Assembly: GCF_030547685.1 (NCBI RefSeq)
Contig: NZ_JAUOQM010000044.1
Location: 29,491-93,490 of the forward strand
DNA length: 64,000 nucleotides
Origin: Gilvimarinus sp. 2_MG-2023
GTDB lineage: Bacteria > Pseudomonadota > Gammaproteobacteria > Pseudomonadales > Cellvibrionaceae
Direction: 5' to 3'
Part shown: positions 53,284 to 62,181 of the stretch, one piece after another
How positions within the stretch are numbered: the first letter of the stretch is position 1
How the letters are laid out: the number at the start of each line of letters is the position of its first letter
Position numbers and translations under genes: made by a program
Notes under the pieces: model-generated
Told to the model about the DNA's origin: nothing
What the model saw: the letters and a program-made list of their open reading frames with translations, nothing else
The model's database searches: none

Positions 53284-54180
53284 TTATTTAAAGGCGTTAA
53301 TTGGCACTTTTAAATAAACTCGGTTGTTATCCTCCGGCGGTGGGAACTGGCCTGCGCGCATATTAACCTGCAGAGATGGCAATATTAAATGGGGCATACC
53401 CAGTGTGCGATCACGTTTTTCGCGCATCTCGATAAAGGTGGATTTGCTTTGTCCTTCGCCGGTGTGGATGTTGTGTCGCCGCTGCTCGCCAACGGTGGTT
53501 TGATATTCCAGTTTGCGATCATTGGGGCAGTAATCGTGGCACATAAACATGCGGTAACGATCTGGATAGGACAAAAGTTTTTGCACTGAGTCGTAGAGTG
53601 TGGCGGCATCGCCTCCGGGGAAGTCTGCGCGGGCAGTGCCGGCATCGGGCATAAAGATAGTATCGCCGACAAAGATGGCGTCGCCAATAATATGTGCCAT
53701 ACATGCGGGTGTGTGGCCTGGGGTGTGGATAGAATGGCACTGCAGCTGGCCGATTTGATATTCCTCGCCGTCTTTAAACAGGTGATCAAACTGCGAGCCG
53801 TCGCGCTCGAATTCGGTTCCGGCATTAAAAATTTTGCCGAAAGTTTCCTGCACGGTGCGAATGTGTTCGCCAACGGCCAGCTTGCCTCCCAGCTTCTCCT
53901 GTATATAAGGCGCGGAGGATAAGTGATCGGCATGGACGTGGGTTTCAATCAGCCACTCCAGTTTTAAATTGTTTTTTTGAACGTAATCAATAATGGCATT
54001 GGCACCTTCAAAGCTGACGCTTCCCGAGGCGTAGTCGAAATTCAGTACCGGGTCGATAACGGCACAGCTGGCGCTGCTAGGGTCTTTAACAACGTAGGAA
54101 AAGGTGTTGGTCTCTTTATCGAAAAATGCCAACACCTCCGGTGCCGGTGATTGTTGTGTTTTTACAGCGGAAGTGTTCAT
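53284..54180 (-). CDS. Metallo-hydrolase of the persulfide dioxygenase (Blh/ETHE1-like) group
   Basis: 298 aa from ATG 54180. Metal motif THVHADH with following His in HTPGHTPACM and Asp in FVGDTIFMPD; an ETHE1-like hydrolase signature. The long C terminus with CHDYCPNDR and EGQSKSTFIEMREKRDRTL is seen in the Blh proteins that sit under the sulfide-responsive repressor BigR. The likely reaction is oxidation of glutathione persulfide to sulfite plus glutathione. GAGG precedes ATG 54180. Glyoxalase II or beta-lactamase activity is less likely because of the C-terminal module. Confidence 0.85.
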   Translation of the reverse strand: MNTSAVKTQQSPAPEVLAFFDKETNTFSYVVKDPSSASCAVIDPVLNFDYASGSVSFEGANAIIDYVQKNNLKLEWLIETHVHADHLSSAPYIQEKLGGKLAVGEHIRTVQETFGKIFNAGTEFERDGSQFDHLFKDGEEYQIGQLQCHSIHTPGHTPACMAHIIGDAIFVGDTIFMPDAGTARADFPGGDAATLYDSVQKLLSYPDRYRMFMCHDYCPNDRKLEYQTTVGEQRRHNIHTGEGQSKSTFIEMREKRDRTLGMPHLILPSLQVNMRAGQFPPPEDNNRVYLKVPINAFK

Positions 54181-54722
54181 AAGCTTAGCCTCACTTTGCA
54201 AGTAAAAGGTTGTATCTTTAATTGGGAGTGAGCAAGGCGTGGGCCAAAGTTGATGGCGTTTTCTAACTCATTGAATAGTAAATGCTTTTTTAGAGGGTTC
54301 TCGTTTTTTAGTTTTCTATATCCAAGTATCTTGTCACGATTGACAAAGTATTTTGCCGCTTTTGTCAGAGTTTGCTGTTTGTGTTGCAGCGCTGGCGAGA
54401 GGTAGGGCAGGTCAATAAATCATAGGCAGGGGCCGCGGGCCATAGTCTGACATTGATCGCGGTTAAAGGAAGGTGTTTACTTCAACAGATACGCGATATG
54501 TGGCGTGTCAAAAATGGCAGGGTGCGCGACAAAGTTGTCTGTATTGTCATTGGGCAGGGGTGGGCTAATTGCCGTCTTAATAAATAAAAAACTGATAAAT
54601 CATAGGCTTATAAGGTTTTTTGGGTGTTGGCACAGTCTGTGATATAGCTCTGGTAACGGTTGAACTTGTGCGCGATTGGTGCTTGGACGGCCTCTTTTAA
54701 GCTATTAATCAGGAGTATTGTT
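54181..54722. other. Divergent intergenic region between the hydrolase and the peroxiredoxin
   Basis: About 540 bases. The only repeat seen is ATAAATCATAGGC at 54415-54427 and 54595-54607. No RNA gene or open frame with coding features was found. Promoters of both divergent genes must lie here, but I cannot place them with confidence. Confidence 0.5.
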
Positions 54723-55367
54723 ATGGAATCTGTGCCAGTAGCGGGTCTGCCCCGCATCAACGAACCCGCCCCCGACTTTTCCGCGAAAACCACCTTTGGT
54801 CAGCGCAGTTTGGCCGATTACAAAGGCAAATGGTTGATTTTATTTTCTCACCCGGCGGATTTTACCCCAGTGTGTACCACCGAGTTTATCGCTTTTGCCA
54901 AGGCCGCCGATCGCTTTGCTGAGATGAACTGCGAGCTGTTAGGGCTATCCATTGACAGCCTTTTCTCGCATTTGGCTTGGGTGCGCAATATTAAAGAAAA
55001 ATTTGGTGTGGAAATCCCTTTTCCAATCATTGAAGACATCAAAATGGAGGTGGCCACCGCTTACGGCATGATCCACCCAGGGGCGGCCGATACTCAAGCT
55101 GTTCGTGCTACTTTTCTGATCGATCCGGAAGGTGTATTGCGGGCCATGGTGTACTACCCCATGTCGAACGGTCGCAGCATCGAAGAATTTGTGCGCTTGC
55201 TGCAAGCCATGCAAACCTCTGACGCTAATGGTGTTGCCACTCCGGAAGGCTGGGCGCCTGGCTGCCAGGTCATCGTGCCTCCGCCGAAGACCTCTGCCGA
55301 GGCAGACAAACGCGCCAGCGAAGGTTATGAAACTGTAGATTGGTATTTCTCCCGAAAAGACCTGTGA
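54723..55367 (+). CDS. Peroxiredoxin of the Prx6 / 1-Cys group
   Basis: 214 aa from ATG 54723, set by CAGGAG upstream; the longer frame to 54660 is not needed. The peroxidatic Cys is in SHPADFTPVCTTEF (Cys about residue 49) with the conserved Thr and Pro; a distal Arg lies in AVRATFLIDPEG. The C-terminal extension EGWAPGCQVIVPPPKT carries another Cys as in archaeal-type Prx6. It reduces peroxides in the cytoplasm. Its neighbours are a persulfide hydrolase and the bd-oxidase operon, all peroxide- or sulfur-related. Confidence 0.92.
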   Translation: MESVPVAGLPRINEPAPDFSAKTTFGQRSLADYKGKWLILFSHPADFTPVCTTEFIAFAKAADRFAEMNCELLGLSIDSLFSHLAWVRNIKEKFGVEIPFPIIEDIKMEVATAYGMIHPGAADTQAVRATFLIDPEGVLRAMVYYPMSNGRSIEEFVRLLQAMQTSDANGVATPEGWAPGCQVIVPPPKTSAEADKRASEGYETVDWYFSRKDL

Positions 55368-55482
55368 CTTTCTATTCGGCGGCAAAGTTTAACTTATTGA
55401 GCTAGGCTTTGAGTGTTCGGGGCATCGCTAGATGACCCCGGATTTTTTTTTGTTAAGAACAACCATAGGAAAGTGTCGCCTT

Positions 55483-56094
55483 ATGTGGGATCAGCGTTAC
55501 CAGGAGGAAGGCTTTGCGTATGGCACAGTGCCGAATGACTTTTTGCGTACGCAGTGTGATCAAATTCCCAGCGGTGGACGAGTGCTTTGCCTAGCCGAGG
55601 GCGAGGGACGAAATGCCGTGTATTTAGCGCAACAGGGGTTTGTGGTAACCGCCGTTGATCAGTCCGCTGTCGGCTTAGAGAAGGCGCAGCGCCTAGCGGA
55701 AGAGAAAGGTACTAGTCTGACCACAAAAGTGGCGGATTTAGCCGATTACGATCTGGGTTTTGAGTGCTGGGATGGCATTATCTCGATTTGGGCACATGTG
55801 CCCCCTGTGCTGCGCCAACAATTGCATCGACAAGTGGTTCACGCGTTGAAAAAAGGCGGTGTGTTTATTCTGGAGGCCTATACCCGGCGTCAGCTCGACA
55901 TGAGCGGTGTGGGTGGTCCGCCAGCTTCACAGCCGGAGATGTTTATGTCTCGCGATGAGCTGATGAAAGAGCTTCAGGGGTTGGAGTTTTGTCTCGCCGT
56001 TGAGCAAGAGCGCAATATCAGTGAGGGCCGCTGTCATCAGGGCGAGAGTGCGGTGGTACAACTGGTTGCAAGCCGCCCTGTTGTTAAGGGGTAG
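55483..56094 (+). CDS. Class I SAM-dependent methyltransferase
   Basis: 203 aa from ATG 55483. It begins MWDQRYQEEGFAYGTVPNDFL; SAM motif I is VLCLAEGEGRNAVYLA and the acidic ribose-binding residue follows in VTAVDQS. These match the TehB/thiopurine-methyltransferase-like branch of small-molecule methyltransferases. The substrate is unknown; a thiol, metalloid or oxyanion is a family guess. It lies between the peroxiredoxin and cydA on the same strand. Confidence 0.8.
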   Translation: MWDQRYQEEGFAYGTVPNDFLRTQCDQIPSGGRVLCLAEGEGRNAVYLAQQGFVVTAVDQSAVGLEKAQRLAEEKGTSLTTKVADLADYDLGFECWDGIISIWAHVPPVLRQQLHRQVVHALKKGGVFILEAYTRRQLDMSGVGGPPASQPEMFMSRDELMKELQGLEFCLAVEQERNISEGRCHQGESAVVQLVASRPVVKG

Positions 56095-56117
56095 TCTCGC
56101 TTTAATCCACAGAAAAA

Positions 56118-56131
56118 TTGATGCAAAACAA
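56118..56131 (+). promoter_or_regulatory. FNR/Anr-like box upstream of cydA
   Basis: TTGAT-GCAA-AACAA matches the TTGAT-N4-ATCAA consensus at nine of ten defined positions. The centre is about 41 bases before a start point predicted from TATACT at 56153-56158, the usual class II activator position. It would couple cyd expression to low oxygen. Confidence 0.6.
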
Positions 56132-56224
56132 TTTCTTTTTTTGCACGACAACTATACTGGCCATTGGCCTATTTGATACCCGCGAGTTGGCGATGGACAT
56201 AACTATGCACGAAGGAGGCATTTT

Positions 56225-57799
56225 ATGAACGATACCTTAGTAGAGTTGTCTCGATGGCAATTTGCATTGACGGCAATGTTCCACTTTATTTTTGTACCTC
56301 TTACTTTGGGGTTGAGTTTTTTGCTTGCCATTATGGAGTCCGTCTATGTAATGACGGGCAAAGAGATCTACAAGCAAATGACTCAGTTTTGGGGCAAGCT
56401 GTTTGGTATTAACTTTGCTATAGGGGTGGCCACTGGGTTGACCATGGAATTCCAGTTCGGTATGAACTGGTCTTACTACTCCCATTATGTTGGCGATATT
56501 TTTGGTGCACCTTTGGCTATTGAGGGACTGATGGCCTTCTTTCTTGAGTCAACCTTTGTCGGGCTGTTTTTCTTTGGTTGGGACAAATTATCCAAAGTGA
56601 AGCACTTAATGACAACCTGGCTGGTGGCCTTAGGATCGAACTTCTCGGCGTTATGGATTTTGATTGCCAACGGCTGGATGCAGTACCCAGTAGGCTCCGA
56701 TTTTAATATTGAAACCATGCGCATGGAAATGACAAGTTTTACCGAATTACTTTTTAATCCGGTTGCGCAGGTGAAATTTGTACACACAGTGTCCGCTGGC
56801 TACACAACCGGCGCAATATTTGTGCTGGCCATCTCCAGTTACTATCTACTTAATCATAAGCATACTGCTTTTGCTCGACGCTCTTTTGCGATTGCGGCAA
56901 GCTTTGGCTTGGCTTCAGTTTTGTCTGTGATTATCTTAGGTGATGAAAGCGGCTATGAATTAGGTGATGTGCAAAAGGTAAAGCTGGCGGCGATTGAGGC
57001 GGAGTATGAAACTCAACCGGCTCCGGCGGCATTTACGCTGTTTGGCTTCCCCAATGATGAAACGGGTACAACCGATTACGCTATTCACATACCCTGGGTG
57101 ATGGGACTTATAGCCACTCGATCTCTGGATGAAGAGGTAAGTGGTATAAATGATTTGAAAGAGGAACACCGGGAACGAATAGTGTCGGGTATACAGGCGT
57201 ACAAAAATCTTGGGTTTGTGCGTGACGGAACCGCCACTGAAGAACAGATAAACACCTATGAGGAAAACAAAAAAAATATGGGTTATGCCATGCTGCTTCA
57301 GCCTTTTGCCGAGGATATTACGCAACCCTCCGATGAGGCTTTGCAGCGTGCGGTAGATTACAGCATCCCCCCCGTTGCCCCTTTGTTTTACAGCTTCCGG
57401 CTGATGGTGGTGTCGGGCTTTTTGATGTTGGCGTTGTTTGCTGCAGCGTTTTATTACAGCGCTAGGCACCGGATCACTCAGCCGCGCTGGTTGCTTAAGG
57501 CCGCTGTATTCAGTCTGCCGCTGCCCTGGATTGCCTCTGAGGCAGGGTGGTTTGTCGCTGAATTTGGACGTCAGCCCTGGGCTATTGCTGAAGTCTTGCC
57601 GGTTCACGCTGCCGTGTCTAATCTGAGTGTTACTGATGTTGTGATTACCTTAATTGCTTATACCGCTTTCTATTCGGTGATGTTTATCATTGCTTTTTAT
57701 CTGATGAAGAAATTTGCCCAAAAAGGGCCGGTTCCGCCCGAAGACCCCAAAACAGTGGATGCTGAAATAGGCTTAACTTCTCAAGGAGCAGACGCATGA
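56225..57799 (+). CDS. cydA: Cytochrome bd oxidase subunit I
   Basis: 524 aa, the long-Q-loop proteobacterial type. Haem ligands: His20 in ALTAMFHFIFVPLTLG and His187 near KFVHTVSAGYTTG (haem b595 and b558 positions); the Met ligand is in FYSFRLMVVSGFLML. The GxxxG-rich region EFQFGMNWSYYSHYVGDIFGAPLAIEGL is typical. It oxidises quinol and reduces oxygen to water in the inner membrane. GAAGGAGG precedes the ATG. It ends with a four-base ATGA overlap with cydB. Confidence 0.97.
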   Translation: MNDTLVELSRWQFALTAMFHFIFVPLTLGLSFLLAIMESVYVMTGKEIYKQMTQFWGKLFGINFAIGVATGLTMEFQFGMNWSYYSHYVGDIFGAPLAIEGLMAFFLESTFVGLFFFGWDKLSKVKHLMTTWLVALGSNFSALWILIANGWMQYPVGSDFNIETMRMEMTSFTELLFNPVAQVKFVHTVSAGYTTGAIFVLAISSYYLLNHKHTAFARRSFAIAASFGLASVLSVIILGDESGYELGDVQKVKLAAIEAEYETQPAPAAFTLFGFPNDETGTTDYAIHIPWVMGLIATRSLDEEVSGINDLKEEHRERIVSGIQAYKNLGFVRDGTATEEQINTYEENKKNMGYAMLLQPFAEDITQPSDEALQRAVDYSIPPVAPLFYSFRLMVVSGFLMLALFAAAFYYSARHRITQPRWLLKAAVFSLPLPWIASEAGWFVAEFGRQPWAIAEVLPVHAAVSNLSVTDVVITLIAYTAFYSVMFIIAFYLMKKFAQKGPVPPEDPKTVDAEIGLTSQGADA

Positions 57800-58932
57800 T
57801 TGATTATGAAGTGTTGCGCATAATCTGGTGGGTGCTGATTGGCATACTGCTGATTGGCTTTGCTGTGAGCGATGGTTTCGACCTCGGTGTTGGCTCTTTG
57901 TTAACATTAATTGGCAAAACCGATGAAGAACGACGGGTAATGATCAATACCATTGGCCCCCACTGGGACGGTAACCAAGTTTGGTTTATTACCGCCGGTG
58001 GGGCCATTTTCGCCGCCTGGCCTATGATTTACGCCACAGCATTTTCAGGGTTTTATCTGGCTCTGGCGTTGACTTTGATCGCGCTGTGGATGCGTCCGTT
58101 AGGTTTTGACTACCGCAGCAAATTGCCAAATCAACAATGGCGAAAGAGTTGGGATTGGGCGTTGTTTGTAGGTGGCTTAGTGCCGGCTCTGATTTTTGGT
58201 GTGGCTTTTGGCAACCTGTTACTCGGTGTTCCATTTGAACTCGATGACACATTAAAGGCGACTTATCACGGCAGTTTTTTCGGCTTGTTAACACCCTTTG
58301 CACTGTTAACCGGGTTGGTTTCCGTGGCCATGCTGCTTAACCATGGTGCTGCTTGGCTGCAAATGAAAACCGATGGGTTTATTGCAGAGCGAGCACGCAG
58401 GGTCTCGGTGATTCTGTCTCTTGCGACGGTGGGGTTATTTATTCTGGCGGGAGTCTGGATTGCTATGGGTGTCGATGGATTTGTGATTACTTCCACCGTT
58501 GATACCATGGCGGCATCTAACCCTTTACATAAAACCGTGGTGATGGAATCTGGCGCCTGGTTAAATAACTACAGTGCCTATCCCTGGATGATACTTGCGC
58601 CGGCATTGGGAATTGCCGCTGGGCTGGCTTGCGCTTGGTTTTCACGAGCGGGGCGTGCCGGTTGGGCGTTTGTTAGCAGTGCCTTGATCATTGCCGGTGT
58701 TATTCTGACAGCGGGCTTTTCCATGTTCCCATTTTTATTGCCGAGCACCATTATGCCTGAGGCCAGCCTGACGGTGTGGGACTCCACCTCTAGTCTAAAA
58801 ACCTTAAACATTATGTTTGTTGTCGCCTGCATTTTTGTACCCATTGTGCTGCTTTATACAGCCTATAGCTTTTATGTCATGCGCGGGCGCATTAAGAGCA
58901 AAGATCTCAATCAGTCACACGTTATCTACTAG
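57796..58932 (+). CDS. cydB: Cytochrome bd oxidase subunit II
   Basis: 378 aa, standard length. Family motifs SDGFDLGVGSLL, IGPHWDGNQVWFITAGGAIFAAWPMIYATAFSGFYLAL and GRAGWAFVSSALIIAGVILTAGFSMFPFLLPS are present in order. It forms the heterodimer with CydA. The stop TAG overlaps the AGGAGG of cydX, giving tight coupling. Confidence 0.97.
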   Translation: MIDYEVLRIIWWVLIGILLIGFAVSDGFDLGVGSLLTLIGKTDEERRVMINTIGPHWDGNQVWFITAGGAIFAAWPMIYATAFSGFYLALALTLIALWMRPLGFDYRSKLPNQQWRKSWDWALFVGGLVPALIFGVAFGNLLLGVPFELDDTLKATYHGSFFGLLTPFALLTGLVSVAMLLNHGAAWLQMKTDGFIAERARRVSVILSLATVGLFILAGVWIAMGVDGFVITSTVDTMAASNPLHKTVVMESGAWLNNYSAYPWMILAPALGIAAGLACAWFSRAGRAGWAFVSSALIIAGVILTAGFSMFPFLLPSTIMPEASLTVWDSTSSLKTLNIMFVVACIFVPIVLLYTAYSFYVMRGRIKSKDLNQSHVIY

Positions 58933-58940
58933 GAGGCTGT

Positions 58941-59054
58941 ATGTGGTATTTTACTTGGATACTGGGCGTTTTACTGGCTTGTTCATTTGGCATTATCAAT
59001 GCTCTGTGGTTGGAGGCGACCGAAGATCTTGATCGCCCCGATATAGAAGAATAA
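58941..59054 (+). CDS. cydX: CydX, small subunit of cytochrome bd
   Basis: 37 aa, encoded just after cydB with AGGAGG four bases before the ATG. The N terminus MWYFTWILGVLLACSFGIIN is nearly identical to E. coli CydX (MWYFAWILGTLLACSFG). A single helix is followed by an acidic tail. CydX stabilises the haems of the CydAB oxidase. It is too short for standard gene finders and is easily missed. Confidence 0.96.
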   Translation: MWYFTWILGVLLACSFGIINALWLEATEDLDRPDIEE

Positions 59055-59062
59055 GGATTGAT

Positions 59063-60670
59063 TTGCAGCAAAAACCTGCACTGCTAGCGTGGTTTAACGA
59101 TCAGGTCGCCCAACAGGGTGTTGCGCCGCGCAACACCCTGTTGTTATTAACGGCGATCAAATGCGCGCGCGCACTGGCGTTAATTCTGGCGTTTTGGTTT
59201 ATCGCCGATATCCTTGCCAGCTGGATTACTGCACCTGTACTCGGTTCATCAACTGCGTTGACCTGTATTTTTTTCGGTTTGTTGTTTGCCTGGTTGTTGC
59301 AAGGTGCACACGGGCAAATTACCCACCGGGCTAAAGCTATTTTATTGGGTCAGCTGGAGCAGCGGCTGATGGATCAGTTCGTCAGCCGTCAACATGCGTT
59401 AATTCGACAACACAGCCACTATTACTGGCAAAGTGTGTGGCTGAAGCACCTGCCTGCACTGGTGGACTGGCGTTATGACTATCTAGTGCAGCAGCGGGTA
59501 GCGGCCTTGATGCCGGTATTCACTCTAATCGCCGTGGCGGTTATTCATCCGATTATTGGCGCCGCTTTGGTGTTGAGTCTGCCCGTAGTGCCCCTGTTTA
59601 TGATTGTGGTGGGCAAAGGGGCGGCCCGTCTTCATCGCAAACATTTTGTCGCCCTGGAGCGCCTTGGCAGTTTATTTGGTGACAGGCTAAAAGCGCTACC
59701 GCTACTGGCAAGCTTTCAGGCCTACGACAAGCAGCAGGCGCTGTTGCAGCAGGCCAGCGATCAATTAAGTCAGCGTACCATGAAGGTGGTCGGCGTCGCT
59801 TTTTTATCGTCCACGGTGTTGGATTTTTTTTCTACCTTGGCGGTGGCGTTAGTCGCGGTATTGATCGGTTTTAGTTTACTTGGTGAAATTAACATTGGTG
59901 CCGAGGTGTCGCTGCACGAGGGACTGTGGGTGTTGCTGACAGTACCTATGTTGTTGTCGGAAATGAAACTGCTGGGACAGTTTTATCACCAGAAAGCACA
60001 GGCCGAGGCCGCGCAACAGGAGGTGAAATCTTGGCTGGTGCCGGCAACTGAAGAGCCGCCGCGGGCCAAATGGCAGACTTTTAATGGGGTAGACCTCACC
60101 GGTTTTTCGATGCAAAAGCCGACGTTAAACGCCGACAACTTATCGCTCAAGGTGGGCGACTGGGTGCGTTTAGATGGCGTCTCGGGGGCGGGAAAAACCG
60201 CTTTTCTGGAAGCGCTCGGTGGGCTGCGCGAAGCGTCTTGTCGCTTAAATGCCAATTTTGTTTTGCTTTCTCAGCAGGCGGTTGTTTTGCCTTATAGCTT
60301 GCGCGACAACCTGGCTTGTCATCAACCTTTTGAGGATGATGCCCTGTGGCAAGTGCTGGACCAAGTGGGGCTGGCCGACTGGGCGCGGGCGTTGCCACAG
60401 CAACTGAATACGCTTATGGGAGAGTATCCGCCCTTGTCTGGCGGCGAGGCGCAGCGTTTGACTATCGCCCGATTGCTGCTGCAGGAGGCCGATGTTTGGC
60501 TGCTGGATGAACCCACTGCACATTTATCGGAGTCGCAGCACCTAGTTATCGCCGATCTACTGCGCCGTTGCTGCGCCGCCAAAACCGTTATTTGGGCGTC
60601 TCATAAATCCCTTCCCGAGCACTGGTTTAATCAGAACTGGCGCATACAGGGGGGCTTAATTCGCGGATGA
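59063..60670 (+). CDS. cydD: CydD, cysteine/glutathione ABC exporter subunit
   Basis: 535 aa, shorter than the 588 aa of E. coli CydD. Type IV ABC exporter with six N-terminal helices; Walker A GVSGAGKTAFLEAL, signature LSGGEAQRLTIARLLL, Walker B VWLLDEPTAHL. CydDC exports reduced thiols to the periplasm and is needed for bd-oxidase assembly. The start is TTG 59063 with AAGG upstream, eight bases after the cydX stop; the rare codon may lower expression relative to cydABX. A perfect 15-bp hairpin lies at codons ~17-27. It overlaps cydC by four bases. Confidence 0.93.
   Translation: MQQKPALLAWFNDQVAQQGVAPRNTLLLLTAIKCARALALILAFWFIADILASWITAPVLGSSTALTCIFFGLLFAWLLQGAHGQITHRAKAILLGQLEQRLMDQFVSRQHALIRQHSHYYWQSVWLKHLPALVDWRYDYLVQQRVAALMPVFTLIAVAVIHPIIGAALVLSLPVVPLFMIVVGKGAARLHRKHFVALERLGSLFGDRLKALPLLASFQAYDKQQALLQQASDQLSQRTMKVVGVAFLSSTVLDFFSTLAVALVAVLIGFSLLGEINIGAEVSLHEGLWVLLTVPMLLSEMKLLGQFYHQKAQAEAAQQEVKSWLVPATEEPPRAKWQTFNGVDLTGFSMQKPTLNADNLSLKVGDWVRLDGVSGAGKTAFLEALGGLREASCRLNANFVLLSQQAVVLPYSLRDNLACHQPFEDDALWQVLDQVGLADWARALPQQLNTLMGEYPPLSGGEAQRLTIARLLLQEADVWLLDEPTAHLSESQHLVIADLLRRCCAAKTVIWASHKSLPEHWFNQNWRIQGGLIRG
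59111..59143 (+). repeat. Perfect 15-bp inverted repeat near the start of cydD
   Basis: CAACAGGGTGTTGCG (59111-59125) and its exact reverse complement (59129-59143) enclose a three-base CCG loop. It encodes QQGVAPRNTLL and is followed by TTATTAAC, so it resembles neither a normal terminator nor a codon bias. The predicted hairpin is very stable. Confidence 0.92.
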
Positions 60671-62178
60671 AAAACTGGCCCTGGATGAGTTTGTTGCTGG
60701 CGATAGTGCACGCCTTGGCGGGTGTTGCCGTGCTGATTGTGTCGTCATGGTTTATTGCCGCCTGTGCTATAGCTTCGGTGAATTTTAATTATATGTTGCC
60801 CGCCGTGGTGATACGCGCCTTGGCTTTGCTGCGCATTGCCTCCGGTTATGGACACATGTGGCTAGGGCACAGTGATCTGTTGGCGCGTACTGGCCAGCTG
60901 CGCCTGCAGTTATTCCAGCGTTTGCAAAACAAGCGCATGGCCGAGCGCACTTGGTTAATTGAAGCGCTGGCCAATCACACGGAAACCATCGCCTCGGTTT
61001 GGGTCGCCTGGGTGGCGCAGCAAGCCAGTGCCATCGCCATGTTGGCGGTCGGAATAATCTGCTCTGTGTGGTTGGGTTTGCAGGGGGCTTACGGTTTGTA
61101 TGTACTGGCGGCGGTATGGTTTGCTCTGACGGTTTACACCTTGTATCGCGGTATTCAATTGGCTGCAATCGAAGCAAGCGGTGAGCGCGAGTTCCGCTTT
61201 GCGAGCGAACACTTTTTGGCGGCCAGTAGTTTGTGGCATATTCTTCTGAGCCGTGAAGGTGGCAAGTATCGCCTGCTTGGCGCCCCCAGTGCACAGCGGC
61301 TGTGGCAGACAAAGCGGTCCCAGCAGCAGGTTGCGGAACGGGCGGTATGGCTGTTGGTCGGGGCCAGTTTTTTGGCTGTTTGGCTGGTGTTAGCGCGAGC
61401 CGGTGATTCGGTTTTGGCACAGCCGCCGGCTCTGATTATTCCCCTTTTATTATTGTCGGCTCCGGAGTGGTTGGGGCGGGCGTTAACCAGTTTGCCCGCC
61501 TACAATCGCTACTACTACAGCAGCCAAACAGTGAGGCAGTTGCATTTAATCGACTGCCCGCCGATCGACGCACCGGATATTCGCAGGAGCCTCAGGTTGG
61601 AGCAGCTTTCACCGCGTGAGGATGCGCACTTGTCGCTGTCGGTGACCTTACCTGCGCGCGGCATAGTGCAATTGTCTGGCAGCTCTGGCAGCGGTAAAAG
61701 CAGTTTGCTGCAAGCCTTGGCGGGGCATATTCCCGCTCGGGGCGAGCGCCTTGTCGACGGCGTCGCCCTGCCTGCCGGCTTGGTGAGGCAGTGGGGGTAT
61801 TGCGAGCAATCGCCTATTGTTTTGCAGGCGACCTTGCGCGCTAATTTAGCCCTGGCCGATGACCAGATTCCCGATCAAAAAATGCGGCAAATACTGGCTG
61901 ATTTGGGGTTGGGTTATCTGACCGATCTCAATGAATGGTTGGGTATTGGTGGCCGGCAGTTGTCTGGCGGTGAACAAAAGCGTATTGCACTGGCGCGGCT
62001 GCTGTTGTCCAACAAATCCGTATACCTGCTCGATGAACCTTTTGAGGCGCTTGACTCCGTTGCGAAAAAGAAGGTGGCCTCGGTATTAAATCGAGCGGGG
62101 CAAGAGCGTTTGCTGATTGTGGCAACGCATATTTTTCCCGAGTCGTTGCAGGTGTCGCAATCTATTGCTCTGGATTAA
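60667..62178 (+). CDS. cydC: CydC, cysteine/glutathione ABC exporter subunit
   Basis: 503 aa against 573 in E. coli. Six membrane helices, then Walker A GSSGSGKSSLLQAL, signature LSGGEQKRIALARLLL and Walker B VYLLDEPFEALDSV. It pairs with CydD. The ATG overlaps the cydD stop by four bases. It completes the continuous cydA-B-X-D-C operon; in E. coli cydDC is a separate locus. Confidence 0.94.
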   Translation: MKNWPWMSLLLAIVHALAGVAVLIVSSWFIAACAIASVNFNYMLPAVVIRALALLRIASGYGHMWLGHSDLLARTGQLRLQLFQRLQNKRMAERTWLIEALANHTETIASVWVAWVAQQASAIAMLAVGIICSVWLGLQGAYGLYVLAAVWFALTVYTLYRGIQLAAIEASGEREFRFASEHFLAASSLWHILLSREGGKYRLLGAPSAQRLWQTKRSQQQVAERAVWLLVGASFLAVWLVLARAGDSVLAQPPALIIPLLLLSAPEWLGRALTSLPAYNRYYYSSQTVRQLHLIDCPPIDAPDIRRSLRLEQLSPREDAHLSLSVTLPARGIVQLSGSSGSGKSSLLQALAGHIPARGERLVDGVALPAGLVRQWGYCEQSPIVLQATLRANLALADDQIPDQKMRQILADLGLGYLTDLNEWLGIGGRQLSGGEQKRIALARLLLSNKSVYLLDEPFEALDSVAKKKVASVLNRAGQERLLIVATHIFPESLQVSQSIALD

Positions 62179-62181
62179 TAC

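Noticed and set aside
53284..54180. Beta-lactamase annotation for the metallo-hydrolase
   Set aside because: The HxHxDH site is shared by many enzymes; the rest of the sequence and the C terminus fit the Blh/ETHE1 group and no signal peptide is present.
54415..54607. ATAAATCATAGGC direct repeat
   Set aside because: Two copies of 13 AT-rich bases 180 bases apart without symmetry or relation to a promoter could be chance, so it is only mentioned in the intergenic entry.
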